Source: a virus
DNA: 40,285 nt
Strand: one strand, 5' to 3'
Virus record (IMG/VR): IMGVR_UViG_3300005663_001645
Span: 1-40,285 of that record
Shown: one piece after another, positions 9,274 through 20,900 of the stretch
How positions within the stretch are numbered: the first letter of the stretch is position 1
Layout of the letters: each line of letters begins with the position of its first letter
The notes under the pieces: generated by a model
The model's database searches: none
Told to the model about the DNA's origin: nothing
The model's input: only the letters and a program-made list of their open reading frames with translations
Program-made: the position numbers and the translations under genes

Positions 9274-10991
9274 TGGCAGAACATGTGCCTAAGAGGATTG
9301 ATGAGGCAGGAGAAGAGGATGTCCAGGACATTCAACAGGACATTTCTATATTGGCCAAAAAGTACATTGTCCCGATAGATCGAATCAAAAGTATAGCCAA
9401 GCCTGGGCCTGGAGATGATGCTTATGAAGAACTAGAGCCAGACAACTCTAGACAGGTAGAGAGTAGGGCGCATGCATTCCTAAGGTTTATTGGATTCCCT
9501 GTTGTGGCCGGAAATGATAAAGAATTTTATAATCCTGGATTTGATCCGACTGGTCAGTCTATAGGAACACATTCTGGCCAAGCCACTTTAAAGCAGAGTG
9601 TCGTTTCTAGTTTTAATTCTAACTCAGTATTAAAGTCAATGGTGGAAACCCGAGAGCAAGATCCAAAAGATTTAAGGTCCATATTTGTAAGGCAGGATAT
9701 GGCTTCTTCTGTTTATAGCATAATAATGCGACATGTAAGAAATTTTAAGATGTTTGACGCTGGGGATCCATTTAAAGACGATAAACAGGATAAAAAAAAC
9801 GAAAATAGATCGTCTGAGGCAATATCTTTCTTTTTAGCAAATTTGCAAATAGATACAGGTCTTGTTATTGATGCTTTTACCAAGACACCAATCGGGCCAA
9901 ATTTTTCTGGCATAAGGCACATATTACATCCATTTGTTGTTGATCCTAGAATCGATATTACAGTAATGCCCGATGTTAATCAGATAGCTGTACCTTTTTT
10001 ACTAAACAAAGAGGCACTAAAGCTTGATAAGGGTATATTTGTAAAAAGGCCAGGAATTGAATTAATAATAAGAGAGAGATTGAGGGATACCGGTAATGAT
10101 GCTACAGATTTCTTTAAGAATGTTGAGAAGCTTTTAAATAATGAGCAAACTCCAGTATCGGATACAGACACTAGAACAGAAAACGAATTAAGGCTAACCG
10201 TAGAGGCTTTATTGGATGATAATGAGATAAGCCAATCTGCAATTGACTCGGACATTGAAGGAATAACTAGCGTACAGGTAAGAAACATACAAACACTGGT
10301 TAAAACTATAAGAGCTATTATTAGCAAGCTAAACGAATCTATATTGGCAATTGACAGGGTAAAACAGGAAATTAACTTGGTACCATTGCCAATTGCAGAA
10401 GGCCCTGAGACAGGGCAAGCAACTCTTAATCGACGAGATATTTCGAATATTACAGATATAGATAAAAGAATTGTAGAGCTAAATATAAAGAAACATAATG
10501 CGGAACGCAGAATTGCAGCAGAATTAGATCTAGGGGAGTTTGCATCACCTTTTAGTAGCAGTGTAAATGATGACGATGTAGTTAAGATAAGCGAGAAATT
10601 ACAAGAAGATATTGATCAAAGGGCCAATTTAGCTAATAAGGCTTTTAAAGCAATGGGAGATATAGAGATTATATCTGGAGAGGTTAGCGGATTAGGACTG
10701 CTTGATATACTGGCTATTTATGTGGCTTTATGGGCTATGGATGAAAAATCGTTAATAAGCATGCTTGATGATCAATCATTCAGCAGGCTGAAGAATTTCT
10801 TTAAGCCATTATTAAAGGGTGCGGCAGCCGATCGAGGTCAAAGCAGCTCTGAGAAGTATGACATTAAAATTGCTTTAGAGAATTTTGAGAAAAAACTTGT
10901 TAACGTACTAGCTTTTATAGATAGAGAGATAGAGCGCCAGGGGGTGGCGCCTGGCGAGGAAGCTAGTGGAACAATATCAGCAGACAGCTAA
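9273..10991 (+). CDS. Baseplate-module structural protein, unknown family
   Basis: This 572-residue acidic, mostly helical protein starts at an ATG overlapping the previous stop (TAATG). Residues about 60-240 contain conserved-looking blocks such as AHAFLRFIGFPVVAG and GIRHILHPFVVDPRIDITV. Residues about 280-440 are rich in Glu, Lys, Asn and Ile and look coiled-coil-like. The C-terminal part is helical with an acidic tail. It has no signal peptide or membrane segment and no enzymatic motif. Its position directly before the gp25-like wedge gene suggests a baseplate or tail-tube-attachment component, but no homology is recognised. Confidence 0.55.
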   Translation: MAEHVPKRIDEAGEEDVQDIQQDISILAKKYIVPIDRIKSIAKPGPGDDAYEELEPDNSRQVESRAHAFLRFIGFPVVAGNDKEFYNPGFDPTGQSIGTHSGQATLKQSVVSSFNSNSVLKSMVETREQDPKDLRSIFVRQDMASSVYSIIMRHVRNFKMFDAGDPFKDDKQDKKNENRSSEAISFFLANLQIDTGLVIDAFTKTPIGPNFSGIRHILHPFVVDPRIDITVMPDVNQIAVPFLLNKEALKLDKGIFVKRPGIELIIRERLRDTGNDATDFFKNVEKLLNNEQTPVSDTDTRTENELRLTVEALLDDNEISQSAIDSDIEGITSVQVRNIQTLVKTIRAIISKLNESILAIDRVKQEINLVPLPIAEGPETGQATLNRRDISNITDIDKRIVELNIKKHNAERRIAAELDLGEFASPFSSSVNDDDVVKISEKLQEDIDQRANLANKAFKAMGDIEIISGEVSGLGLLDILAIYVALWAMDEKSLISMLDDQSFSRLKNFFKPLLKGAAADRGQSSSEKYDIKIALENFEKKLVNVLAFIDREIERQGVAPGEEASGTISADS

Positions 10992-11020
10992 TATTTTGTC
11001 CTATTTATGAAGCATTAGCT
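10986..11020. repeat. Inverted repeat at the end of the 572-aa gene
   Basis: AGCTAAT at 10986-10992 is matched exactly by ATTAGCT at 11014-11020, with 21 nt between them. The left arm overlaps the stop codon of the 572-aa gene, and the right arm lies 16 nt before the gp25-like start. No T-run follows, so it is not a clear intrinsic terminator. It could be a processing or folding element, or chance in an AT-rich gap. Confidence 0.25.
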
Positions 11021-11036
11021 TATATTGTGAAAATTA

Positions 11037-11471
11037 ATGTCATTTGACTTCAAAATTTCGGATGGTGACCTCTCAATAGGGCAAGATGGTGATCTTAAAA
11101 AGGTTGAAAACACTGAGAAGTTAATTCAAGATATCCTTAAGATTGTTATCACGCCAATGGGGTCTAACCAGTTTTATCCCTGGTATGGCTCTCGTGTATC
11201 TAAATCTCTGATAGGCCAAGTTTTTGATTTTGAATTCCTGTCAACCGTGGCCTCCAGCCAGCTTCAGAATGCACTGGAAAACCTTCAAAGATTACAGCAA
11301 GAACAGGCTCGACAGCAAAGTGTAACGCCGTTTGAGCAGCTCGCAGCCCTTAAAGGGGTAAGGGTAGAAAGAAACCAGGTAGACCCCAGATATTTCCTGG
11401 TTGTAATTAGTGCTGTGACTCGCGCGCTAACCGAAGCAAACACTTCGCTTACAATCAAACCAACATTGTAA
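11037..11471 (+). CDS. Baseplate wedge protein, gp25/W family
   Basis: This 144-residue protein has the usual length and layout of the GpW/gp25 family: N-terminal MSFDFKISDGDLSIGQDGDL, then LIQDILKIVITPMGSNQFYPWYGSR, a helical middle (about residues 62-100), and a C-terminal strand YFLVVISAVTRA. The 'P.G.....P.YGSR' block is characteristic of gp25-like sheath-initiator proteins such as T4 gp25 and Mu gp46. It acts in the baseplate wedge, where sheath polymerisation begins. In Mu-like order it directly precedes the J-like wedge gene; here a 222-nt gap holding an HNH remnant lies between them. The start at 11037 has no strong SD. Confidence 0.85.
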   Translation: MSFDFKISDGDLSIGQDGDLKKVENTEKLIQDILKIVITPMGSNQFYPWYGSRVSKSLIGQVFDFEFLSTVASSQLQNALENLQRLQQEQARQQSVTPFEQLAALKGVRVERNQVDPRYFLVVISAVTRALTEANTSLTIKPTL

Positions 11472-11529
11472 GTTAGCAATTTTCCAGCATATAATTGATA
11501 TTACCTGCGCGGGTAAAGGTATAATAAAA

Positions 11530-11690
11530 ATGGTTTGTATAAAGGTATGTAAAATATGTGGAAAAGAAAAAGATACGGTGGAATTTTTCGTTCAATGAAC
11601 GACAACAAGTTTAAAAAGTGTTGGGCTCTTGAAAATTTAAGGCCATATTCCGCTAAGCAAAATTGTCTAGACAACTGTAGGCGGGTGTAG
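11530..11690 (+). pseudogene. Decayed HNH homing-endonuclease fragment
   Basis: This explains most of the 222-nt gap between the W- and J-like genes. ATG 11530 opens a 22-codon frame reading KVCKICGKEKDTVEFFVQ, like the Cys-x-x-Cys zinc knuckle often found at the start of phage HNH genes. In another frame, 11556-11690 encodes 44 codons with RYGGIFRSMND, then FKKCWALENLRPYSAKQN and a stop. 'CW.L.NLRP..A..N' is the characteristic C-terminal half of phage HNH proteins, including the central Asn region. The DHI/His core between the two halves is missing and the halves are in different frames, so it is read as an internally deleted remnant of a former homing endonuclease or HNH insertion. Recognition is from motif memory only. 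Confidence 0.5.
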
Positions 11691-11693
11691 TGA

Positions 11694-14600
11694 ATGGTGC
11701 GCATAAGGTCAGCCAACGAAATTATTTTAAGTCTAATAGACTATTACAGATCTACTGCGGCTTTGTTAGACACAAAGCCCGGAACAGTTACTAGAGATGT
11801 AATAATTGACGGGCCGTCATCGCAGCTAGCCAGACTTTATGAAGAACTTGCAGGTGTTGCTAATTTACAGTCACTATCTCTTACAGTTGGTGCCGATTTA
11901 GATCGATTATCTCAGAATTTTGGAGCCGTCCGACAGAGGGGCGCTAAGGCAAGCGGCCCCGTGCTATTTACTTTTAACAATTTAGATGCTGATATTCCGA
12001 TTAATAAAGGAGACATAGTTCGGGCTAAAAATGGTCAGACCTTTGTAGTTCTTAATAGCTTCACAATAAGCACAATTCTTGAGACCACATTTCGCGCAAC
12101 AGCTGCTAGATTTAGATCCGATTTAGACTTTGTAGGCATTACTGATGCGTTTGTGGCTGAGATTCTTGTTGAAGCAACGTCTTCGGGCATTCAGGGTAAC
12201 ATTTCAAAATATTCAATAACTAGCACTGCTATCGCAGCTATCAATAATGTGACTAATGCTTCGCCATTTGGTGGCGGAAGAGATACAGAAGATGATTCCA
12301 CTTTCCGTAACAGAGTATTGGCGATTTTCAGTGGTGCTAATACGGGCACAGCTTTAGGATATAAAAATGCCGCACTATCTGATCCGTCAGTAATTGATGC
12401 CATAGTAATTGAGCCTGGCGACGATCTTATGACTCGTGATGGCACTCAGGTTTCTGTATCTAGCGATGGTACTAGAACTATAACTTCGACAGGAACTGGC
12501 GGGAAAGTAGATGTTTTGATTTTCGGAACAAGGATTCAGGAAACTGTTGATAGTAGAATCTTCCAAGAACTTAGCAATACCGGTGATACAACTAATTCAG
12601 AAAATGATTTTGTTCTTGGTCAAATTGCTGCCGATGTAAATAAGACCGTTGCAAGAAAAAGGCTCGATAATCTTGATGATGGAACCCTCCCAAGCCAGCC
12701 AGTTAATAGCATTGTGTCAGTTAGCGGATCTTTAAGTGGTGGAAATTTTGTCGAAAAAGCAACTGACAGTTTGGGCAGAGTTACAGGAAATTTTGAAATT
12801 GTAAAGGATACAGGAGCTTTTGCCGGAAGCCCTTGGGCATTTGATAAGCTTCATTGGGTTGATAATAAGATAAACGATCTGGAAGAAGATAAAACAAAGA
12901 TTGCATTTAATGGGCAGGATCCATTATCTTTTACAGACCTTCTTGAAATTAATGTTGGACGGCAAAACATAGCTGTTATCAATGAAAATAGTCAGGTATC
13001 TTCGAGCGATAGAAGCTCGGTACAGCTTGCACATTTCCCCACATCAAACGTAACAAGAGTTTTCAACACAACTACTGGGGAAAGATATATAGTCTCAAAC
13101 CAAAATCCTGATGGGTCTGGAAGCACAAATCTGACAGGGCGAATCGTAATTAGAGGACAGAGCCTGCCGGCAATAAGTGATACCCTGCAAGTAGATTATA
13201 CGTGGGTATTTGATTACGATCCTACTTTTGATTTTGACAATCGAGCGACAACAACTAATCCACGGGCTGTACAGGACAGTATAGATTGGGGCTTTCCAAA
13301 TGCAGTGAGAAGAGAGCGAGCAATACTTATGGCCTCAGGCTCTTCGCTTTTGGTTACAGTTACTCATCCAATAAGCTCAATTGTTAGTGTTAATGTTTTT
13401 GAAGAAGATACCGGTACAGTTACCTTATCTTCAGGCAGGTTGGCCTTTATAACTTCAGTTGCCGTTACTGGTGTAATTAGCATAATCAGAAGCTCTGATG
13501 GGACCGATGTGTATAATTCAAGTGATGCTGATGGGTCTTTCAGTGGCAATACAATATTCTTACCAACAGATACGGTGGCCAGTTTTGGTGACAGTGTAGC
13601 TGTAACATATAATGCGACAGATGTTTACAATGCTGATACACAAGGTAATTTTAGTAGCAATATTATCACAATTGTACTTTCTGCAATCGCTACAGCAGGA
13701 ACATTGGTAGAAGCAAATTATATTGCGAATGTAAGCACATTATTTCCAAGCACTCTCTTGCCATCATTGCCTGCAATTCGTTCAGGAAATACTTTTGATA
13801 TTGATGGGCCGGATAATGTAGGGACGCAACCTACAACGCATGTTTTTGCTGGAGATGGTAGTATTGTTAAAAACCTAAGACGCGCTCCATCGAATTTAGG
13901 CCTTACGATATCAGGGTCTGTATCTCCGGGCATTATTACAGTAACTGGAACCACATTATTATTTGCGCAAGATGTAGTCTACACAGTTGGTACGGCAGGG
14001 TTAAAACAGAATATTTCATCTGCTGTCAAGTCATTCCTTGGCCTGGCCACAAACCAATCAGTGCCATCAAATGTAAAACTGGCAAGAGTTACAAAAGTTG
14101 AGCGTGTCAGTACGACATCTAATTTATCTATGCTTGCAGTGCTTGATACGTATGATTTGAGAGGTTACGCTATTCTTGACAATAGTTTTGTCAAAGAAGA
14201 GTCTATCGTTGATATGTTATTAGCATCAACAGAAGTAGAATTACCATCAACACCAGATAATCTAGCAAATGTGCCTAGTGTTGGAGACAGAATTCGTATT
14301 ACGTTTCATGTATCTACTACGGCAGATACAGAGAATGTATCATTTAGCAGAAGTGGACTATTATATACCAATAAACGTTTTGCGCTTGTTGATACAATGG
14401 CAGTATCTAGTGGGTTTACATCTGCACCGTCTGCCGCGGCCACATTAACTGTGACCAGTTTAAACCAGCCCATAACCAGGTCACGATATAAAGTGCTCTA
14501 TGATTATACTGCTCCAAAAGTAAATGAGAGAATAACGGTTAGATATAATCTTGATAAGCTTATAACCGATGTTACTTTGGCAATAGAAAACACGCGACCA

Positions 14601-14933
14601 ATCAATGCGGATGTTCTTGTTAAGGCCTCCGTTTCAATACCTGTAAATGTAACAATGAATGTAGTTGTAACGGAATCATTTGTCAACAATACTGAAATTG
14701 TTAGGCAGAATGTACAAGACGCCATTACTTCAGCATTAAATGCCACGGCATTAGGAACTGTTGTTGATTCAAGCGATCTGATAAATGCCGCATATGGAGT
14801 GGCTGGCGTTGACCGTGCAAGAATATTGTTCTTTAACAAAGCGAGCGAGTCAGGCTCCGTTCTTAGTATACAAGCTCTTAAAAATGAGTTTATTACTGCT
14901 AATGTTGTAACTATTACTATTGAAACACGATAA
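11694..14933 (+). CDS. Baseplate J-like wedge protein (gp6/gp47 family), enlarged
   Basis: The N-terminal 250 residues follow the baseplate-J pattern: a helical start (LSLIDYYRSTAALLDTKPGTVTRD), DLDRLSQNFGAVRQRGAKA, a beta segment, then FGGGRDTEDDSTFRNRV near residue 200. The last 120 residues (PINADVLVKASVSIPVNV, VDSSDLINAAYGVAGVDRAR) match the family's C-terminal domain. Usual members have about 350-650 residues; this one has 1079 because residues about 290-930 hold inserted beta-rich modules. One begins NVTRVFNTTTGERY (residue 452) and another is a Thr/Ser-rich strand repeat (residues about 590-680). Both have counterparts in the next gene. The protein would form the wedge that couples hub to fibres. 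The start directly abuts the HNH remnant and lacks a good SD. Confidence 0.85.
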   Translation: MVRIRSANEIILSLIDYYRSTAALLDTKPGTVTRDVIIDGPSSQLARLYEELAGVANLQSLSLTVGADLDRLSQNFGAVRQRGAKASGPVLFTFNNLDADIPINKGDIVRAKNGQTFVVLNSFTISTILETTFRATAARFRSDLDFVGITDAFVAEILVEATSSGIQGNISKYSITSTAIAAINNVTNASPFGGGRDTEDDSTFRNRVLAIFSGANTGTALGYKNAALSDPSVIDAIVIEPGDDLMTRDGTQVSVSSDGTRTITSTGTGGKVDVLIFGTRIQETVDSRIFQELSNTGDTTNSENDFVLGQIAADVNKTVARKRLDNLDDGTLPSQPVNSIVSVSGSLSGGNFVEKATDSLGRVTGNFEIVKDTGAFAGSPWAFDKLHWVDNKINDLEEDKTKIAFNGQDPLSFTDLLEINVGRQNIAVINENSQVSSSDRSSVQLAHFPTSNVTRVFNTTTGERYIVSNQNPDGSGSTNLTGRIVIRGQSLPAISDTLQVDYTWVFDYDPTFDFDNRATTTNPRAVQDSIDWGFPNAVRRERAILMASGSSLLVTVTHPISSIVSVNVFEEDTGTVTLSSGRLAFITSVAVTGVISIIRSSDGTDVYNSSDADGSFSGNTIFLPTDTVASFGDSVAVTYNATDVYNADTQGNFSSNIITIVLSAIATAGTLVEANYIANVSTLFPSTLLPSLPAIRSGNTFDIDGPDNVGTQPTTHVFAGDGSIVKNLRRAPSNLGLTISGSVSPGIITVTGTTLLFAQDVVYTVGTAGLKQNISSAVKSFLGLATNQSVPSNVKLARVTKVERVSTTSNLSMLAVLDTYDLRGYAILDNSFVKEESIVDMLLASTEVELPSTPDNLANVPSVGDRIRITFHVSTTADTENVSFSRSGLLYTNKRFALVDTMAVSSGFTSAPSAAATLTVTSLNQPITRSRYKVLYDYTAPKVNERITVRYNLDKLITDVTLAIENTRPINADVLVKASVSIPVNVTMNVVVTESFVNNTEIVRQNVQDAITSALNATALGTVVDSSDLINAAYGVAGVDRARILFFNKASESGSVLSIQALKNEFITANVVTITIETR

Positions 14934-17900
14934 TGGCTAATCTAAGGCTAGTAAGACTAAAAGTGCTTGATAGCACCTCTATTAGGGTTCGGTTTACCGA
15001 GCCATTGAGTCCGCTTATCAACACCTCAAGTGTCATTATAGTCTCCAATATTGTTGGGGTTCCAGATGCAGAGGTGCTTAAGGTAACTATTAGTGGCGAT
15101 ACGATGGATATTAAGTCGTTGCCAATGACACCATTTGCTTCGTATTTTGTCACATTCAAAACTACAAGCTCTTCAGATTTTAAGTCGGTAAATGGTAATT
15201 TCCTATTTGAAGATGGAACTACTAATGCCCCGCTCGTGCTTGGACAAGAAGATCCTGATGATCCTATTAGAGAGTTCCTTATCAACTTATTGAAGGATAA
15301 TGTTTACAATTTGGACACGGGCACATTAGTAAGAACAATAGTTAATGGCCAGTCAACTTTCCTAGCAGGTGCATTGCATGATATTGGTCAGGCCAAAAAT
15401 GACAACTATCTTCTCAACATTATTCCTGATGAAAGGAAAACCCGAGGGGGCGGACCATATGATAGATTAAACGAGGAAGGAGCATTTAAGACTGTTCGAG
15501 TTGGTCAAACTCAAACTAATGCCACATTGCCTGGAACCATAAGTTTTGCCAGTTTTCCTAGTGGTCCGATTACGCTACAAGCAGCAACTATATCCGGTGA
15601 AACACTGATGGCCGGAACTGGTGCATCAACATTCGATAGATTAACACTAACGGTCTTAAAAAGATTTGTAACCAAATTACTTAGCGTTAGCGTTAGGTAT
15701 GCGTCTGATGGTGCTACAGAAACTTATGATATAGCAACATTTGGATATCAAGTATTAAATCCAAGGTATGATCAAGCTTTTGCGTCTCCTCTGCTTACCT
15801 TAACTGATACGCAGTTCCAGTTAAGCGATTTATCATTTGAGGATGATTCTTTTAGACTACCTATTCCTGGCGATGTTATTACTGTAAGCTATGAGTTCAA
15901 GAATGAAGGAAAATTCGTTGACGAAGACAGCGTTATGGTATCTCAGGTGCTAGATGCAGTGCGTGAGTCAACTTTACCAATTGCTACAGAGTTTTCACTT
16001 AGTCATGCCCCGGTTGTAACGGCAAATGATACAATTGCAGCGGCTGATGGTGTTACATTTTTGGATCCAGAATCTAATCCTCCATTTACCGCCACTCACC
16101 CGGCATTTGCAAAAGAAATACCCTTTAGGACTGAGGGCTTGCCTAAAAATACAGGAGAATATGCTGTTGATTATACGACTGGTAGGGTGTTTACATATGG
16201 TGCCGTATCAAATGATGGAACAGGAAACTTCCCACCAACAGCAACATATAAATACAGAAGCGTATTTCGTGCTGATTTAGATTATACATATGATACCGGG
16301 CTTGTAGAGCTTGTTACTAACCCATTAAGAGATTTAACTACGCAGATAGCTAAAATTTCATTTGATTATGAGCAAACTTTAATCCCAGAAGTAGACTTTA
16401 AATCCCAAATTCACAAAGAGGTACTTGCTGAAAGAATTAATAACAGATTAAATTCAACAAATTCTCTTTCGGTCTTAAATGTTCCAGTCACAAACGTTTT
16501 TAGGATATTTAATGAGACAACCGGTGAAGTTTATAAGGCCACAAGATTTAATAACGAGAAAGTGTATTTCAATTCAAATAATCAGCCAAGAATATTCAGT
16601 ATTGAGCGCGAAAGAGCTACATTTGCCGATACTTTCAATGAAACACTACTAATAGATAGTGAGTTTGCCAATGTACTGGGAACTAGAGTATTAAAAATCT
16701 TATTACAGAATAATAATGTAATTTCTTCTACAGAAGATGTCATTGCGGCGAGTTACAACACTAGCGTAGCTTTTAGTAGGGCTGATGTCTTTGTGGAAGA
16801 GTTATATTTCGACGCACAGGTAATATCAGAGACAGCCAATACTAATAGGCTAACTATTGGTAGATATCAAGTTGATTACAGGAATGGTATAATCTTCCTA
16901 GGCGTCTCGTCAACCCAAACTGCTGATCTAGGCTCAATTAGCTATAAAAAGCCAGCTATACTTTCAGATAATAATCATTTAATTAGCGTTTCTGAGCTTT
17001 ATCACAGTATAAGCACAATTATAGGAATTAATAAGCGAATAGCTTTAAGCTCATTTAGTGACACTGAGATATTGCCAAATGTTTTCGATATTGCTGACGA
17101 AAGATTTTTGAATGGTGATACTGCTCTTTCTTATCTGGTATTGGGCGGAACTATTACCGTACAAGATGATATCAAAAATGTAAGGAACATTTATGACGCA
17201 TATGACCTAAATAATAATGCTACATTGACAAATTTTGCTGAAGGTGCAACTGTATCTGCAAATGTTATTACTTTAGATTCTAGTGGCGTATTAAAGCAGG
17301 ACCTTGCAGTGGTTCAGACCGGATTAGTTGTATCGGTTCCAATGGTGTCTCCTGCGGCTGAGATATTTTCGGTTATTAGTGTAACAAGAACGTCTGATAA
17401 TGTTGAGCTTTTCGATGGTAGTGGATCATTTACTGGATTTGATATAACCCTATCTGGTCTTGGGACCCCTGTTGTTGGCGAGATTGTACAAGTTACATAT
17501 AGGGCTGCATTAACAGGGGCGGCAACTCCAATTGTAGATTACAATAGGGGCGATTATTTTGTTGATTATACTTATCTAGCAGATGAAATAATTGTCAGCT
17601 ACGAATATGGTGATAATGTACTTGATTTTAGGGAAGGAAACGCTCTTGATGAGGGCGATGAGTATTTTGTTACTTATCATGTGGGCGCTTTAAGAGATGC
17701 ACTATTAAAGAACTTTGGAAGTCTTATAGATATTCCAGTAATGCAGACTTTCGATACCACATTGCCAAGAGAAAGCTATCGAGACGCTTTGAAGGGAGCA
17801 TTGCAGTCATTCACTAAGGGGCCTACCATCCCTTCTATGAAGAGTTTAGTTTCTAACATATCCCACATAGAGCCAGACATTATCGAGGCGGCTTTCCAGG

Positions 17901-20900
17901 TCTGGTCATTGGGCGTAAGCCATCTATATCCCAATGTAGTAGATTATACTGGAGATATACAGTTATTGTCCGCTAAGTTTGATAATGGCGCATTGGTCTC
18001 AAATTCGAATGAGACAATAACATTCCCCGTTTCTAGTAATCTCAAAATAGAAGACGGAACATTGGAATTTTGGACCATTCCAGATTGGAACGGACTTGAC
18101 AATGATGCAACATTAACATTCCAGGTCTTAAAAGATGGGTATATTATAGATGCATCGGAAGTATTTATTGGGGCCTCAAGCTTCAATCCTACATATGATA
18201 CGCAAAATAAATTCACAGTAAATAGGCTTGATGACCCAAGCCCAATCGGCCTGCCATCTAAAGTTTATACTGATGTAGGTTTTTTTGTTTATTATAATGT
18301 TGACGATAAGCGCTGGAATGTATTAGCCAAAGAGAAGCTAGACAAGTCAGATGGCTATATGTTCTCGGGCACGATCGAGTCGTCTGGCGAAGTATATGAT
18401 GTTAAGTTCATTCCAGAATTGGGAGAGATTAACGACGTATTGAGGAGCGGTACTAGCAAGATAGAATTTGAATTTAATCTAGATGGGCAGGATGTATTAA
18501 GCGCCGATGGGTACACTACAGGCGATGGATATTCTCCTAGTGATGGTTATGTGATTGGATTCTCGTTTGATGGCATATCACTCATGGCTGATGATGAGCA
18601 TTACCTATTTGATTTTGGAGAAACGGAATCAATAAATAGATTCTCATTATACAAAGACGGAAAGGGTTATTTGAATTTTAGGGTCCAAGATCGGGGAGAT
18701 CCGATTACTGGCAGGACTAATCAATTTAAGGTGAGCGCTGATATTTCTGATTGGCTAGCAGGCCAGAGGCATCATATAGCCGCCGCATGGAAGTTGAATA
18801 CTTCTGATAGGCAGGATGAGATGCATCTGTTTATAGATGGCGAGGAGGTTCCAAACATTTTGAAGTTTGGAGGCAGGCCTGTAGCAACATCTACAGATAG
18901 GTTCAGAACCGTTAAACCAGAGCTTGTAGTGGGCGTACTTCCTAAGAATGCTGTTGCGGGAAATGATCTTAGTACGACCGCAGGATCGACTACAGTTACT
19001 TCAGAATCGGTAGATTTTAGTGTAGCAGGAATTGTGCCTGGTGATACGATTAATATTCGAGAGACAGGGTTTGGTACTTTTACAATCGTAGGAGTATCTG
19101 GCGGCGTGCTTATCCTTTCGGCGCCAATGACAACTACTTTATCAGATGCTCGATTCTCAGTAAATGAATTCTCTTCAGTTGTAGCAACGCAACTTGATCT
19201 GTTCTCAAATTTAGCGGTATCCATTATAGACGGGTCAACCAGTGTAGAAACAGAAATACCCGGATTAAGAGCGGCAATACCAGCATATACTATTAGCAAG
19301 AACAGCTCTAATGAAGATGTGTTGACAATTCTAGGTAGCGCTAATGCCGGAGACACTGTTGTTATACGTACATTAGGATTAAACCACAGAAGGTGTCGTG
19401 AAACACATTATGTTTGGGGCAATACGAATAGTATAATAAAGACACAGCTTCCATCGCCTATTAGCCTAGATGAGGTAAAGGTTTTACCAGTATTATTGCC
19501 ACTTACTCCGATAGGCCCAGATAATGCCGTACTAATTGTTGGTAGATTCTTTGCCACTGGGCTGGCAGCAACTCAGCCATCTAATGTCACAGAAGGCAGG
19601 ACACTGTCTGTTCGTATTACTGGCGGCAATGTATCATTTTCTACACCACCGACTGTTACGATTAATGGAACTACGGTTTCTGGGCCTCTTTTTGAGACAT
19701 TGACCTTCACCTCCTCCGGGACACAGACAACAACTGAAAGGTTCTTAACGGTTACATCTGTTGATGTTGCGACAACCCCGCTTGCAACTTCAAAGAATTC
19801 AATTGCTGTCGAAATAAAGGAAGAACTTTCTATCACTGTAGCAGATGGAAACACGACATTCCCAGTAATCAGATTTAGCTACCAACTTCAGACAAGCACT
19901 TCACTTGCCGGTACATCTGGCTCAACGCTATTAACGGATACTGATGCCGTTATAGTGGAGTCATTCGTTGACAATCTTATAGTAATAAAGGCTCCGGCAC
20001 CTGCTGCGGGATCGTATACCATAACGGACAGAATTGATAATGATAGTTTTACAGTAACCCCTGCGCTCCCCGCTACATTTACAGGGGGAGAATATGACAT
20101 ATTCAATATCTCAGTTGGTAGGAGCGGATTCCAGAATGGATGGTTTGTATTTGAGGAGGCCGGTGCGGGCACAATTCCATTCCCACTTAAAGAGGGCCTA
20201 TATGAATTTGATTATTCTGCCTATATGGAAGTTAAGATTGATCCAGTTCAAAACTATACAGCATATATAGGCTCAGATCTTAATGGAAACAAGCAATCTA
20301 AGGCCATAATTGATGAGTTTAGATTGCTTTCAGGGTCAATTTCTGATGTTAGAGTCGGAGAAACATTAGCAGTAAACGAAAAATCAGTTACTGTTGACTT
20401 TACTACCTTAACGCCTTTTAGCGCGGATAGTGACACTTTAATGCTCTTACACTTTAATTCTAAGCCATTTGAAAATTCGGCAGATTTTTGGGTTACTGCA
20501 GATAAGACATTCTTACAGTCTGGAAGAGCTGTTAATGATAATTTTGGGCAAAGCCTTGTTGTGACGGATAAGGGAATAAGAAAAGAAAATAAGGGATTAT
20601 TATCGACTATATCTGAAGGCAGTATTGAATTTTGGGCAAGTCCAAGGTTTGACACTCATAACGATCCGGCTACTAGATTCTATTTTGACGCCAGTTCATC
20701 GGTAATAGAAGAAGTAGTTAGCATTACTAATACAACAGTAAAGGCATCCGGCTCTATCTCCAGCATATCTAGCGTAAGACTACAAACAGACATAGACAAC
20801 ACTGGTATAGATTTCTTTGCTGGTGGAACAATAGAGGAAAATTTCAAGACCATTAAGCTAGGAAAGGCCTTACCATCACAAAGGACGCCGGTCAAAATCG

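Noticed and set aside
11500-11520. Hairpin TTACC...GGTAA after the gp25-like gene as a terminator
   Set aside because: The stem is only 5 bp and no T-run follows, so it does not meet the pattern of an intrinsic terminator.
16026-16280. 84-codon + strand ORF within the giant fibre gene
   Set aside because: It overlaps the 2230-aa frame entirely, is low in complexity and has no start signal; it is a shadow ORF.
18772-19356. 194-codon minus-strand ORF opposite the giant fibre gene
   Set aside because: It is the antisense of a Thr/Ser/Val-rich beta region, giving a low-complexity product with no motif; the sense frame is clearly coding.
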